Positions 15,983 to 24,108 of a DNA stretch of 64,000 bases are shown piece by piece. A program made the translations under genes and the position numbers. The notes under the pieces were generated by a model. That model was given only the letters and a program-made list of their open reading frames with translations, did not search any database and was not told the origin of the DNA. The DNA is taken from assembly GCF_014205055.1 (NCBI RefSeq), contig NZ_JACHMS010000001.1, positions 1,364,001-1,428,000 of the forward strand, written 5' to 3'. Every line of letters starts with the position of its first letter. The first letter of the stretch is position 1. The DNA is from Streptomyces luteogriseus. GTDB lineage: Bacteria; Actinomycetota; Actinomycetes; Streptomycetales; Streptomycetaceae.

Positions 15983-16533
15983 GGAGCCCGCGGATTCGGG
16001 AGATGACGCCAGCCGACTGCGACGGCGTCGCGGAGGTCCGTGTCAGTGGCTGGCGCAGTGCCTACCGGGGCCTGATGCCGCAGTCCTACCTGGACGGGCT
16101 CAGCGTCGAGGCGGACGCCGAGCGCCGTCGTGAGTACCTCGCGCAGGGCGACCCCGGTGTGGTGAACCTGGTCGCCGAGGACACCGGCGGCGAGATCGTC
16201 GGCTGGGCGTGCCACGGCCCGTACCGGGAGGACGAAGTCCTCACCGGGGACGCCGAGTTGTACGCCATCTACGTGCACCCGGATCAGGTAGGGCGGGGTG
16301 TGGGGCGGGCGCTGCTCACGGAGTCGGTCGCGCGTTGCTCCGCCGCGGGCCACGGCCGTCTCCTGCTGTGGGTGCTCAAGGAGAACGACCGGGCCCGGCG
16401 CTTCTACGAACGGGCCGGCTTCCGGGCGGACGGCGCCGAGGAGCCGTTCGAGGTGGACGGGGTCGCGGTCCCCGAGGTGCGGTACACCAGGGCCCTCGCC
16501 GACGTCGCGGCACCCAGGCCCCTCGCCCGCTGA
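15979..16533 (+). CDS. GNAT family N-acetyltransferase
   Basis: 184-residue acyltransferase with acetyl-CoA binding motif A at ELYAIYVHPDQVGRGVGRAL (Q-x-x-G-x-G/A type) and motif B at LWVLKENDRARRFYERAGF. The N-terminus IREMTPADCDGVAEVRVSGWR is typical of small-molecule or Rim-like GNATs. The substrate is unknown. It overlaps the Rid gene by 4 bp. The last about 11 residues (ADVAAPRPLAR) are encoded by the first unit of a short intergenic repeat and may be a recent extension. No transmembrane segment. Confidence 0.88.
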   Translation: MRSPRIREMTPADCDGVAEVRVSGWRSAYRGLMPQSYLDGLSVEADAERRREYLAQGDPGVVNLVAEDTGGEIVGWACHGPYREDEVLTGDAELYAIYVHPDQVGRGVGRALLTESVARCSAAGHGRLLLWVLKENDRARRFYERAGFRADGAEEPFEVDGVAVPEVRYTRALADVAAPRPLAR

Positions 16534-16595
16534 CGTCGCGGCACACCAGGCACCCTCACCGCTGACGTCGCGGTACGGCGGACCCCTCCCCCCGC
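16501..16595. repeat. Three degenerate 31-32 bp tandem units
   Basis: GACGTCGCGG recurs at 16501, 16532 and 16564, each followed by a C-rich tract ending in CCGCT or CCGCC. The first unit is the 3' end of the GNAT coding sequence; the other two fill the 67-bp gap before the convergent HEAT-repeat gene. Period and content suggest local slippage duplication, not CRISPR. Confidence 0.7.
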
Positions 16596-16600
16596 CGGCG

Positions 16601-17176
16601 TCACCTCTGCTTCGGAATCCGCCCCAGCGCCCGCACCGCCGCCTCGGCCAGCGTCGGATGCGCGAGCGCCTCGTTCAGGACGGGTCTGGCCCGGGCGTCG
16701 CCCAGCGCGCCGAGCCCGTCCACACAGGCCAGGGCGACGCGGCGGTACGGATCGTGCGGGCGCAGGCGCCGCTGGAGCGTGGTGATCAGCGCGGGCACCG
16801 CCTCCGGCGCACGCAGCTCGACCAGGAGCCGCACCGGGTGCAGGGCGTAGGCGACGCGCAGTTCGTTGGTGGCCAGGGCGGCGGCCGCGCGGGCGGTGCG
16901 CGGGTCTCCCAGCCGGGCGAGGGCGTGGGCGGCGGAGGCGCAGCGCGGGGGGTCGCGGTGGTTGAGCAGCAGCACCAGGGCCTCGAAGGCCCGCGCGTCC
17001 TGTGCGAGCCCCAGCCGGAACGCGGCCAGTTCCCTCGCCCACAGATGCTGCCCGGGTTCGGTCAGCACCGCCGCCAGGGCGTCGAGGTCGTCGGTCGCCA
17101 CGAGCCGCTCGAACGCGGGCGGCGCCCCGGACTCCTGCCGTAAGCGCTCCGTGAGTGATCGCAACTCTTCGTCCAT
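16601..17176 (-). CDS. HEAT-repeat (PBS lyase-like) protein
   Basis: 191-residue all-helical protein made of about five HEAT-like repeats, for example ASAAHALARLGDPRTARAAA, RVALACVDGLGALGDARARP and AEAAVRALGRIPK. The pattern matches phycocyanobilin-lyase-type HEAT proteins that serve as protein interaction scaffolds; there is no catalytic motif and no pigment biosynthesis nearby. The ATG at 17176 starts MDEELRSLTERLRQ. Convergent with the GNAT gene and divergent from the 3-hydroxyacyl-CoA dehydrogenase. Function cannot be stated beyond a likely binding role. Confidence 0.8.
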   Translation of the reverse strand: MDEELRSLTERLRQESGAPPAFERLVATDDLDALAAVLTEPGQHLWARELAAFRLGLAQDARAFEALVLLLNHRDPPRCASAAHALARLGDPRTARAAAALATNELRVAYALHPVRLLVELRAPEAVPALITTLQRRLRPHDPYRRVALACVDGLGALGDARARPVLNEALAHPTLAEAAVRALGRIPKQR

Positions 17177-17245
17177 GACTCAGAGGTTAGGGGCGTGGCG
17201 AGCCGCGCGGGACGTACATCACAAACCCGGGGGCTGGCGCGCTCG

Positions 17246-17286
17246 TTACCCGCCGGTTAAGCTCAGACGAGCGAGTTACCCACTCG
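17246..17286. promoter_or_regulatory. Two dyads in the 395-bp divergent region before the hydroxyacyl-CoA dehydrogenase
   Basis: The stretch 17177-17571 has no gene. It holds TTACCCGCCGGTTAA (17246-17260), an imperfect dyad, and CGAGTTACCCACTCG (17272-17286), a 5-bp-arm palindrome that extends as ACGAG...CTCGT. Both share GTTACCC, as expected for two binding sites of one TetR-like fatty-acid regulator. Sites lie 286-326 bp before the plus-strand ATG and 70-110 bp before the HEAT gene. The remainder is GC-rich without further signals I can defend. Confidence 0.4.
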
Positions 17287-17571
17287 TATTTCCTCGCGGC
17301 GGTCTGGTGACGCGGCAGTCGCGAGAGCAGTCGGTTCGGTGCCTCAGGTACCGCAGTACGGCTCGGCCCCGGGACAGGGCCGGTCGGAACGGCCGTCGAC
17401 CCCGGGCGTGTGCACGCCCGCGGCGCGGCACCGGGCGTGTGCGCTTCGCGGCCCGGCCAACACCCGCACTTCACCACGCACCCGGTGCGCCCGTGGTCCG
17501 GCTTCCGCCGGGCCGCCTCCGGCGCACCCGGAGCGCGTTCCCCGTCGTCACCCTCATCCTGGAGTCCCGCG

Positions 17572-19377
17572 ATGGCCACTCCCCTGTCCGACCCGTCCCA
17601 GTCCCCGCTGCAGACCATCGCCGTCGTCGGCCTCGGCACGATGGGCACCGGCATCGCCGAGGTCCTCGCCAAGGCCGGCCGCACGGTCGTCGGCATCGAC
17701 ATCAGCGAGACCCAGGCCGCCAAGTGCGTCGCCGCGCTGGAGGCCTCCACCGCCCGCGGCGTCGAGCGCGGGCGGCTGACCGAGCAGGAGCGCGCCGGGA
17801 TCCTCGGCCGTGTCCGCACCTCCGCCGACCTGCGCACCGCGGCCGACGCCGACCTGGTCATCGAGGTGGCCCCGGAGTCGTACGAGATCAAGCACCAGAT
17901 CTTCCGGGAGCTGGACGGGATCGTGCGCCCGGAGACGATCCTGGCGACCGGCACCAACGCCCTGTCCGTGACCCGCCTCGCCGCCGACTCCTCGCGCCCC
18001 GAACGGGTGCTGGGCCTGCACTTCTTCAACCCCGCGCCGGCCATGAAGCTGGTCGAGGTCGTCTCCTCGGTGCTGACCGCGCCGGCGGCCGTCACCGCGG
18101 TCACCGACCTCGCGCTCGACCTGGGCAAGGAGCCGGTCGCGGTCGGCGACCGGCCCGGTTTCGTCGCGGACGGCCTGCTGTTCGGCTACCTCAACCAGGC
18201 CGCCGCGATGTACGAGGCGAAGTACGCCTCCCGCGAGGACATCGACGCCGCGATGCGGCTGGGCTGCGGACTGCCCATGGGTCCGCTGGCGCTGCTCGAC
18301 CTGATCGGCGTCGACACCGCGCGCACGGTCCTGGAGGCCATGTACGCCTCCTCCCGCGACCGGCTGCACGCTCCGGCCCCGATCCTCAAGCAGCTGAGCG
18401 AGGCGGGCCTGACCGGCCGCAAGGCGGGGCGCGGCTTCTACACGTACGAGGCGCCGGGCAGCCCGGTCGTCGTGCGGGACGGGCTGACCCCGCTGGAGGG
18501 CGGCGACCTGGTTCCCGGCCGGGAGATCCGCTCGGTCGGTGTCGCGGGCTCGGGCACCATGGCCTCCGGCATCGCCGAGGTCTTCGCCAAGGGCGGGTAC
18601 GAGGTGGTCATCGCCGCCCGCAGCGCGGAGAAGGCGCAGACCGCGAAGGCCCGGATCGGCAAGTCCCTGGCCCGCTCGGTCGACAAGGGGCGGATGACCG
18701 CGGAGGCGGCCGCCGAGACCCTGGACCGGATCACCGCCACGGGCACGTACGACGACTTCGCCGATGTCGACCTGGCCGTGGAGGCGGTCGCCGAGGACCT
18801 GGAGATCAAGCGGCAGCTGTTCGCGGCCCTGGACAAGGTCTGCAAGGCGGGCGCGATCCTGGCCACCACGACCTCGTCGCTGCCGGTCGTCGCCTGCGCC
18901 CGGGCCACCTCGCGCCCGCAGGACGTGATCGGCATGCACTTCTTCAACCCGGCGCCGGCCATGAAGCTGGTCGAGGTCGTCCGCACGGTGCTGACCGCCG
19001 ACGACGTCCACGCGACGGTCCGCGAGGTCTGCGGGCGGATCAGGAAGCACCCGGTCGACTGCGGTGACCGGGCCGGATTCATCGTGAACGCGCTGCTGTT
19101 CCCGTACCTGAACAACGCGATCAAGATGGTGGAGGAGCACTACGCGTCGCTCGACGACATCGACGCGGCGATGAAGCTGGGCGGCGGTTACCCGATGGGC
19201 CCGTTCGAGCTGCTGGACGTGGTCGGACTGGATGTCTCGCTCGCCATCGAGAAGGTCCTGCACCGCGAGTTCCGCGACCCGGGGCTCGCTCCGGCGCCGC
19301 TGCTGGAGCACCTGGTGGCCGCGGGCTGCCTCGGCCGCAAGACCGGCCGTGGCTTCCGCGAATATGCCAAGCGCTGA
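17572..19377 (+). CDS. Tandem-duplicated 3-hydroxyacyl-CoA (3-hydroxybutyryl-CoA) dehydrogenase
   Basis: 601-residue enzyme consisting of two complete 3HCDH units. Unit one spans about 14-300 (NAD motif VVGLGTMGTGIAEVLAKAG, then LHFFNPAPAMKLVEVV, then GLPMGPLALLDLIGVD). Unit two spans about 320-600 (VAGSGTMASGIAEVFAKGG, MHFFNPAPAMKLVEVV, GYPMGPFELLDVVGLD). Both keep the catalytic His of the HFFNPAP motif, so both may be active. It oxidises or forms L-3-hydroxybutyryl-CoA; next to ccr this fits supply of crotonyl-CoA from acetoacetyl-CoA via 3-hydroxybutyryl-CoA for the ethylmalonyl-CoA pathway. The ATG at 17572 has GGAG seven bases upstream. The TetR gene follows at 157 bp. Confidence 0.92.
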   Translation: MATPLSDPSQSPLQTIAVVGLGTMGTGIAEVLAKAGRTVVGIDISETQAAKCVAALEASTARGVERGRLTEQERAGILGRVRTSADLRTAADADLVIEVAPESYEIKHQIFRELDGIVRPETILATGTNALSVTRLAADSSRPERVLGLHFFNPAPAMKLVEVVSSVLTAPAAVTAVTDLALDLGKEPVAVGDRPGFVADGLLFGYLNQAAAMYEAKYASREDIDAAMRLGCGLPMGPLALLDLIGVDTARTVLEAMYASSRDRLHAPAPILKQLSEAGLTGRKAGRGFYTYEAPGSPVVVRDGLTPLEGGDLVPGREIRSVGVAGSGTMASGIAEVFAKGGYEVVIAARSAEKAQTAKARIGKSLARSVDKGRMTAEAAAETLDRITATGTYDDFADVDLAVEAVAEDLEIKRQLFAALDKVCKAGAILATTTSSLPVVACARATSRPQDVIGMHFFNPAPAMKLVEVVRTVLTADDVHATVREVCGRIRKHPVDCGDRAGFIVNALLFPYLNNAIKMVEEHYASLDDIDAAMKLGGGYPMGPFELLDVVGLDVSLAIEKVLHREFRDPGLAPAPLLEHLVAAGCLGRKTGRGFREYAKR

Positions 19378-19534
19378 GCGTCCCGGCGACTGGTTCCGGT
19401 CCGGCGCGGAGTGGGGTGGCCTGCTCGGCCCGGACCGGTTCCACCCGGTCGGCCGGGCCGCCCCTCCCCCGCCCGCCGGCGGCGGAGAACCAGGTCATGC
19501 GCGGCGAGCTGCGCACATGCAGTACGTTCAGGGC

Positions 19535-20344
19535 ATGCCCCAGCCCGCCAAGTCCTCACGTACACCAGCCACGGCCGACGCGCCGGAGAGTGCCGCCGGC
19601 TCTCGCGCCGCCGCCCAACGGCTCAAGATGCGCCGGGAACTTGCGGCCGCCGCGATGGAGCTGTTCGCGACCAAGGGGTACGAGGCAACCACCGTCGACG
19701 AGATCGCGGCCCAGGCCGGGGTCGCCCGCCGCACCTTCTTCCGCCACTTCCGCTCCAAGGAAGAGGCGATCTTCCCCGACCACGACGACACCCTGATCCG
19801 CGCCGAGGCGGTGCTCAACGCCGCGCCCGCGCACGAGCATCCGCTCGACACGGTGTGCCGCGGCATCAAGGAAGTCATGCGGATGTACGCGGCCCGGCCG
19901 GAGATCTCGGTCGCCCGTTACAAGCTGACGCGCGAGGTGCCCACCCTGCGCGAGGCGGAGATCGCGTCGGTGGCCCGCTACGAGCGCCTCTTCACCCGCT
20001 ATCTCCTCGGCCACTTCGACGAGCGCGCGCACGCCGACGACGCCAACGACGATCCGCTGCTGGCGGAGGTCGCCGCCTCCGCGGTCGTCACGGCCCACAA
20101 CCACGTTCTGCGGCGCTGGCTGCGCGCGGGCGGCCAGGGGGACGTGGAGGCGCAGCTGGACCACGCCTTCGCGATCGTGCGCAAGACCTTCGGGTCGGGC
20201 ATCGGGGCCGGGCGCTCCACCGAACCGCAGCCGGCCGCCGCCACGGCGTCGGCGCAGGGCGAGGTGCTGGTGACCGTCGCCCGCACCGACGCGCCGCTGG
20301 ACGAGGTCATGCGGACCATCGAGCAGGCACTCAAGGAGCGCTGA
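19535..20344 (+). CDS. TetR family transcriptional regulator
   Basis: 269-residue regulator with an N-terminal TetR helix-turn-helix (about residues 28-80: ELFATKGYEATTVDEIAAQAGVARRTFFRHF) and a larger than usual ligand-binding half with a low-complexity Ala/Pro stretch near 225-240. I chose the ATG at 19535 because TACGTT (19523-19528) sits six bases before it, the arrangement of a leaderless Streptomyces transcript; an in-frame ATG at 19517 is the alternative. It sits between the hydroxyacyl-CoA dehydrogenase and ccr, all on the plus strand, and is the natural candidate to control both, sensing an acyl-CoA. A strong terminator follows. Confidence 0.88.
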   Translation: MPQPAKSSRTPATADAPESAAGSRAAAQRLKMRRELAAAAMELFATKGYEATTVDEIAAQAGVARRTFFRHFRSKEEAIFPDHDDTLIRAEAVLNAAPAHEHPLDTVCRGIKEVMRMYAARPEISVARYKLTREVPTLREAEIASVARYERLFTRYLLGHFDERAHADDANDDPLLAEVAASAVVTAHNHVLRRWLRAGGQGDVEAQLDHAFAIVRKTFGSGIGAGRSTEPQPAAATASAQGEVLVTVARTDAPLDEVMRTIEQALKER

Positions 20345-20366
20345 GCCCCCTTTCACCCGTGTGATG

Positions 20367-20393
20367 ACGGCCACCCCTCGGGGTGGCCGTTTT
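20367..20393 (+). terminator. Intrinsic terminator after the TetR gene
   Basis: ACGGCCACCCC (20367-20377) pairs perfectly with GGGGTGGCCGT (20380-20390) around a 2-nt loop (or CTCG tetraloop), followed by TTT. It lies 22 bp past the TetR stop and insulates the ccr operon. Confidence 0.85.
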
Positions 20394-20488
20394 GGCATGT
20401 CAGGGCCCGTTTTGCAGGCCCTCGGAGGGACCATTCGATCGATCATCGCTCATTTGTTACGTAAAGATTTCATCTGAGATCAAGTTCT

Positions 20489-20530
20489 GGCACTCAGTGC
20501 CTTGCGGGGTGACACGCGGTGTCATACGTT
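20489..20530 (+). promoter_or_regulatory. Operator-like dyads and putative promoter of the ccr operon
   Basis: In the 382-bp gap 20345-20726, GGCACTCAGTGCC (20489-20501) is a perfect 6-1-6 dyad and TGACACGCGGTGTCA (20510-20524) is a 6-3-6 dyad. TTGCGG (20502-20507) and TACGTT (20525-20530), 17 bp apart, could be -35 and -10, which would place the second dyad in the spacer and the first just upstream. Either dyad could bind the adjacent TetR protein. An AT-richer stretch (20455-20480) precedes them. Confidence 0.45.
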
Positions 20531-20536
20531 GAAGAG

Positions 20537-20706
20537 GTCCGGGCGACGTCCCGGCAAGCTCACCCGCTTGCCCGCCCGGACGCCTGCGTCACAGGCAACC
20601 TCCCGCGCCACCCAGCGCTGCCGATCAGCACCACCGCCGAACCGACGGCACACCCTCAACCCTCAGCAGCACCGACGTAACCATCGGCGCCCCTCCCTCA
20701 GGGCGC
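20537..20706 (+). promoter_or_regulatory. Structured 5' leader of ccr
   Basis: GTCCGGGC (20537-20544) pairs with GCCCGGAC (20574-20581), and nested inside GCAAGC (20554-20559) pairs with GCTTGC (20566-20571). Further on, GCCTG/CAGGC (20582-20596) and GCGCCC (20687-20692)/GGGCGC (20701-20706) form smaller hairpins, the last ending 8 bp before the GGAGG ribosome site. No known riboswitch consensus, including the B12 box, was recognised. Confidence 0.45.
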
Positions 20707-20726
20707 TCACCGCCGGAGGCAACACC

Positions 20727-22070
20727 GTGACCGTTAAGGACATCCTGGCCGCGATCCAGTCGCCCGACTCCACGTCGGAGGACTTCGCCGCCCTCCCGCT
20801 CCCCGAGTCGTACCGCGCGATCACCGTGCACAAGGACGAGACGGAGATGTTCGCGGGCCTCGAGACCCGCGACAAGGACCCCCGCAAGTCGATCCACCTG
20901 GACGAGGTGCCGCTGCCCGAGCTCGGCCCGGGCGAGGCCCTGGTGGCCGTGATGGCCTCGTCGGTCAACTACAACTCGGTGTGGACGTCGATCTTCGAGC
21001 CGCTGTCCACCTTCGGCTTCCTGGAGCGCTACGGCCGGCTCAGCGAGCTCACCAAGCGCCACGACCTGCCGTACCACATCATCGGCTCCGACCTCGCGGG
21101 CGTCGTCCTGCGCACCGGTCCCGGCGTCAACGCCTGGCGGCCCGGTGACGAGGTCGTCGCGCACTGTCTGTCCGTCGAGCTGGAGTCCAGCGACGGCCAC
21201 AACGACACGATGCTCGACCCCGAGCAGCGCATCTGGGGCTTCGAGACCAACTTCGGCGGCCTCGCCGAGATCGCCCTGGTCAAGTCCAACCAGCTGATGC
21301 CGAAGCCCGACCACCTCAGCTGGGAGGAGGCCGCCGCCCCCGGCCTGGTCAACTCCACCGCCTACCGGCAGCTGGTCTCCCGCAACGGCGCCGGCATGAA
21401 GCAGGGTGACAACGTCCTGATCTGGGGCGCGAGCGGCGGACTCGGCTCCTACGCCACCCAGTTCGCGCTGGCCGGCGGCGCCAACCCGATCTGTGTCGTC
21501 TCCAGCGAGCAGAAGGCGGACATCTGCCGCTCGATGGGCGCCGAGGCGATCATCGACCGCAGCGCCGAGGGCTACAAGTTCTGGAAGGACGAGACCACCC
21601 AGGACCCGAAGGAGTGGAAGCGCTTCGGCAAGCGCATCCGCGAGTTCACCGGCGGCGAGGACATCGACATCGTCTTCGAGCACCCCGGCCGCGAGACCTT
21701 CGGCGCGAGCGTCTACGTCACGCGCAAGGGCGGCACCATCACCACCTGCGCCTCGACCTCGGGCTACATGCACGAGTACGACAACCGCTACCTGTGGATG
21801 TCGCTGAAGCGGATCATCGGCTCGCACTTCGCCAACTACCGCGAGGCCTGGGAGGCCAACCGGCTCATCGCGAAGGGCAAGATCCACCCCACCCTGTCGA
21901 AGGTGTACTCCCTTCAGGACACCGGCCAGGCCGCCTACGACGTGCACCGCAACCTCCACCAGGGCAAGGTCGGCGTGCTGTGCATGGCCCCCGAGGAGGG
22001 CCTGGGCGTGCGCGACCACGAGAAGCGCGCCAAGCACATCGACGCCATCAACCGCTTCCGGAACATCTGA
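20727..22070 (+). CDS. ccr: Crotonyl-CoA carboxylase/reductase
   Basis: 447-residue NADPH-dependent medium-chain reductase that reductively carboxylates crotonyl-CoA to (2S)-ethylmalonyl-CoA, the defining step of the ethylmalonyl-CoA pathway and a source of polyketide extender units. The nucleotide-binding motif is WGASGGLGSYATQFA. The CO2-binding residues known from Kitasatospora setae Ccr (Asn81, Phe170, Glu171, His365) have clear counterparts: Asn81 in SSVNYNSVW, Phe172-Glu173 in IWGFETNFGG and His367 in GSHFANYREA. Full carboxylase activity is therefore expected, not just reduction. The GTG at 20727 has GGAGG eight bases upstream. First gene of a five-gene operon; the mutase starts 10 bp after its stop. 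Confidence 0.97.
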   Translation: MTVKDILAAIQSPDSTSEDFAALPLPESYRAITVHKDETEMFAGLETRDKDPRKSIHLDEVPLPELGPGEALVAVMASSVNYNSVWTSIFEPLSTFGFLERYGRLSELTKRHDLPYHIIGSDLAGVVLRTGPGVNAWRPGDEVVAHCLSVELESSDGHNDTMLDPEQRIWGFETNFGGLAEIALVKSNQLMPKPDHLSWEEAAAPGLVNSTAYRQLVSRNGAGMKQGDNVLIWGASGGLGSYATQFALAGGANPICVVSSEQKADICRSMGAEAIIDRSAEGYKFWKDETTQDPKEWKRFGKRIREFTGGEDIDIVFEHPGRETFGASVYVTRKGGTITTCASTSGYMHEYDNRYLWMSLKRIIGSHFANYREAWEANRLIAKGKIHPTLSKVYSLQDTGQAAYDVHRNLHQGKVGVLCMAPEEGLGVRDHEKRAKHIDAINRFRNI

Positions 22071-22080
22071 GAGGCGTCGC

Positions 22081-24108
22081 ATGACTGAGCGTCAGAAGGA
22101 CCGGCCGTGGCTCATGCGCACGTATGCCGGTCACTCCACGGCCGAGGCGTCCAACGAGCTGTACCGGCGCAACCTCGCCAAGGGCCAGACGGGCCTGTCG
22201 GTGGCGTTCGACCTGCCGACACAGACCGGCTACGACTCCGACCACATCCTCGCCCGCGGCGAGGTGGGCCGGGTCGGCGTGCCGATCGCGCACGTCGGTG
22301 ACATGCGCCGGCTGTTCCAGGACATCCCCCTGGAGCAGATGAACACCTCGATGACGATCAACGCCACCGCCATGTGGCTGCTGGCGCTCTATCAGGTCGT
22401 CGCCGAGGAGCAGGGCGCGGACATCACCAAGCTCCAGGGCACGACCCAGAACGACATCGTCAAGGAGTACCTGTCCCGCGGGACGCACGTCTTCCCGCCG
22501 GGTCCCTCGCTCCGCCTGACGACGGACATGATCGCGTACACGGTCTCCCACCTCCCGAAGTGGAACCCGATCAACATCTGCAGCTACCACCTGCAGGAGG
22601 CGGGCGCCACGCCGGTCCAGGAGATCGCGTACGCGATGTCCACCGCGATCGCCGTCCTCGACGCCGTGCGCGACTCCGGCCAGGTGCCGCAGGAGCGCAT
22701 GGGCGACGTCGTGGCCCGCATCTCGTTCTTCGTGAACGCGGGCGTCCGCTTCGTCGAGGAGATGTGCAAGATGCGCGCCTTCGGCCGCATCTGGGACCGC
22801 ATCACCCGCGAGCGCTACGGCATCGAGAACGCCAAGCAGCGCCGCTTCCGCTACGGCGTCCAGGTCAACTCCCTGGGCCTGACGGAGGCGCAGCCGGAGA
22901 ACAACGTCCAGCGGATCGTCCTGGAGATGCTGGCCGTCACCCTCTCCAAGGACGCCCGCGCGCGTGCCGTGCAGCTGCCCGCCTGGAACGAGGCCCTGGG
23001 CCTGCCCCGCCCCTGGGACCAGCAGTGGTCGCTGCGCATCCAGCAGGTGCTGGCGTACGAGAGCGACCTGCTGGAGTACGAGGACATCTTCGAGGGCTCG
23101 AAGGTGATCGAGGCGAAGGTGGACCGGCTGGTCGAGGAGTCGTTCGCCGAGATCGACCGCATCCAGGAGATGGGCGGCGCGATGGCGGCCGTCGAGTCCG
23201 GCTACCTCAAGTCGCAGCTGGTCTCCTCGCACGCCGAGCGCCGGGGCCGCATCGAGTCCGGCCAGGAGAAGATCATCGGTGTCAACATCTTCGAGGGCAC
23301 CGAGCCGAATCCGCTGACCGCCGATCTGGACACGGCGATCCAGACGGTGGACCCGGCGGTCGAGGCCCGGGTCATCGCCGGGCTCCAGCAGTGGCGCGAC
23401 AGCCGCTACCAGCCGCCCTTCAACCACCCGCGGCCCTGCAAGGCCCTGGAGCGGCTGAAGGAGGCCGCGCGCGGCGACGAGAACCTCATGGAGGCCACCC
23501 TGGAATGCGCGCGCGCCGGGGCGACGACCGGCGAGTGGGCCGGGGCCCTGCGTGAGGTGTTCGGAGAGTTCCGGGCGCCCACGGGTGTCTCCTCGGCGCC
23601 GGTGGCCGTTCCGGTCGAGGAGGGCAGCGCGCTCGCCGTGGTCCGCCGCAAGGTCGACCTCACGGCCAAGGACCTGAACGTGGGCAAGCTGCGCTTCCTG
23701 GTCGGCAAGCCGGGTCTGGACGGGCACTCCAACGGCGCCGAGCAGATCGCGGTGCGCGCGCGGGACGCCGGGTTCGAGGTGGTCTACCAGGGCATCCGGC
23801 TGACGCCCGAGCAGATCGTGGACGCGGCCCTGGCCGAGGACGTGCACGCGGTCGGCCTGTCCATCCTGTCCGGCTCGCACGCCCAGCTGGTGCCGGACGT
23901 GCTCGAACGGCTCCGTGTGGCCGGTGCCACAGATATACCGGTGATCGCCGGTGGCATCATCCCGAACGGAGATGCCGAGCAGCTCAGGGAAGCCGGAGTG
24001 GCCGCGGTCTTCACCCCGAAGGACTTCGACATCACCGGAATCATCGGCAGCATCGTCGACGAGATCCGGAAAGCGAACAAGCTCGACCCCCTGGAGGTCC
24101 CCGCATGA
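22081..24108 (+). CDS. meaA: Ethylmalonyl-CoA mutase (MeaA-type, adenosylcobalamin-dependent)
   Basis: 675-residue single-chain B12 mutase. The N-terminal TIM barrel (about 1-520) has [19 protein letters not shown] and [18 protein letters not shown]. The C-terminal cobalamin domain (about 530-660) has the lower-axial His549 in [10 protein letters not shown] and the SILSGSH and GGIIP motifs. Its place directly behind ccr and the overall MeaA-like sequence identify it as the ethylmalonyl-CoA to methylsuccinyl-CoA mutase (Ecm), not methylmalonyl-CoA mutase. MeaA was first noted in Methylobacterium and in monensin producers adjacent to ccr. ATG 22081; ATGA overlap with the next gene. Confidence 0.95.
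   Translation: MTERQKDRPWLMRTYAGHSTAEASNELYRRNLAKGQTGLSVAFDLPTQTGYDSDHILARGEVGRVGVPIAHVGDMRRLFQDIPLEQMNTSMTINATAMWLLALYQVVAEEQGADITKLQGTTQNDIVKEYLSRGTHVFPPGPSLRLTTDMIAYTVSHLPKWNPINICSYHLQEAGATPVQEIAYAMSTAIAVLDAVRDSGQVPQERMGDVVARISFFVNAGVRFVEEMCKMRAFGRIWDRITRERYGIENAKQRRFRYGVQVNSLGLTEAQPENNVQRIVLEMLAVTLSKDARARAVQLPAWNEALGLPRPWDQQWSLRIQQVLAYESDLLEYEDIFEGSKVIEAKVDRLVEESFAEIDRIQEMGGAMAAVESGYLKSQLVSSHAERRGRIESGQEKIIGVNIFEGTEPNPLTADLDTAIQTVDPAVEARVIAGLQQWRDSRYQPPFNHPRPCKALERLKEAARGDENLMEATLECARAGATTGEWAGALREVFGEFRAPTGVSSAPVAVPVEEGSALAVVRRKVDLTAKDLNVGKLRFLVGKPGLDGHSNGAEQIAVRARDAGFEVVYQGIRLTPEQIVDAALAEDVHAVGLSILSGSHAQLVPDVLERLRVAGATDIPVIAGGIIPNGDAEQLREAGVAAVFTPKDFDITGIIGSIVDEIRKANKLDPLEVPA

Noticed and set aside
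16501..16595. Possible CRISPR array (about 31-bp periodic repeats)
   Set aside because: Only three degenerate units, no distinct spacers, no cas genes, and the first unit is coding.
20489..20501. CIRCE-like element (CTGGCACTC) before ccr
   Set aside because: CIRCE needs a 9-bp spacer between the half-sites; here the dyad arms are separated by one base.
20531..20726. Cobalamin riboswitch before the B12-dependent pathway operon
   Set aside because: No B12 box or characteristic junction found; hairpins present do not match any known riboswitch I recognise.
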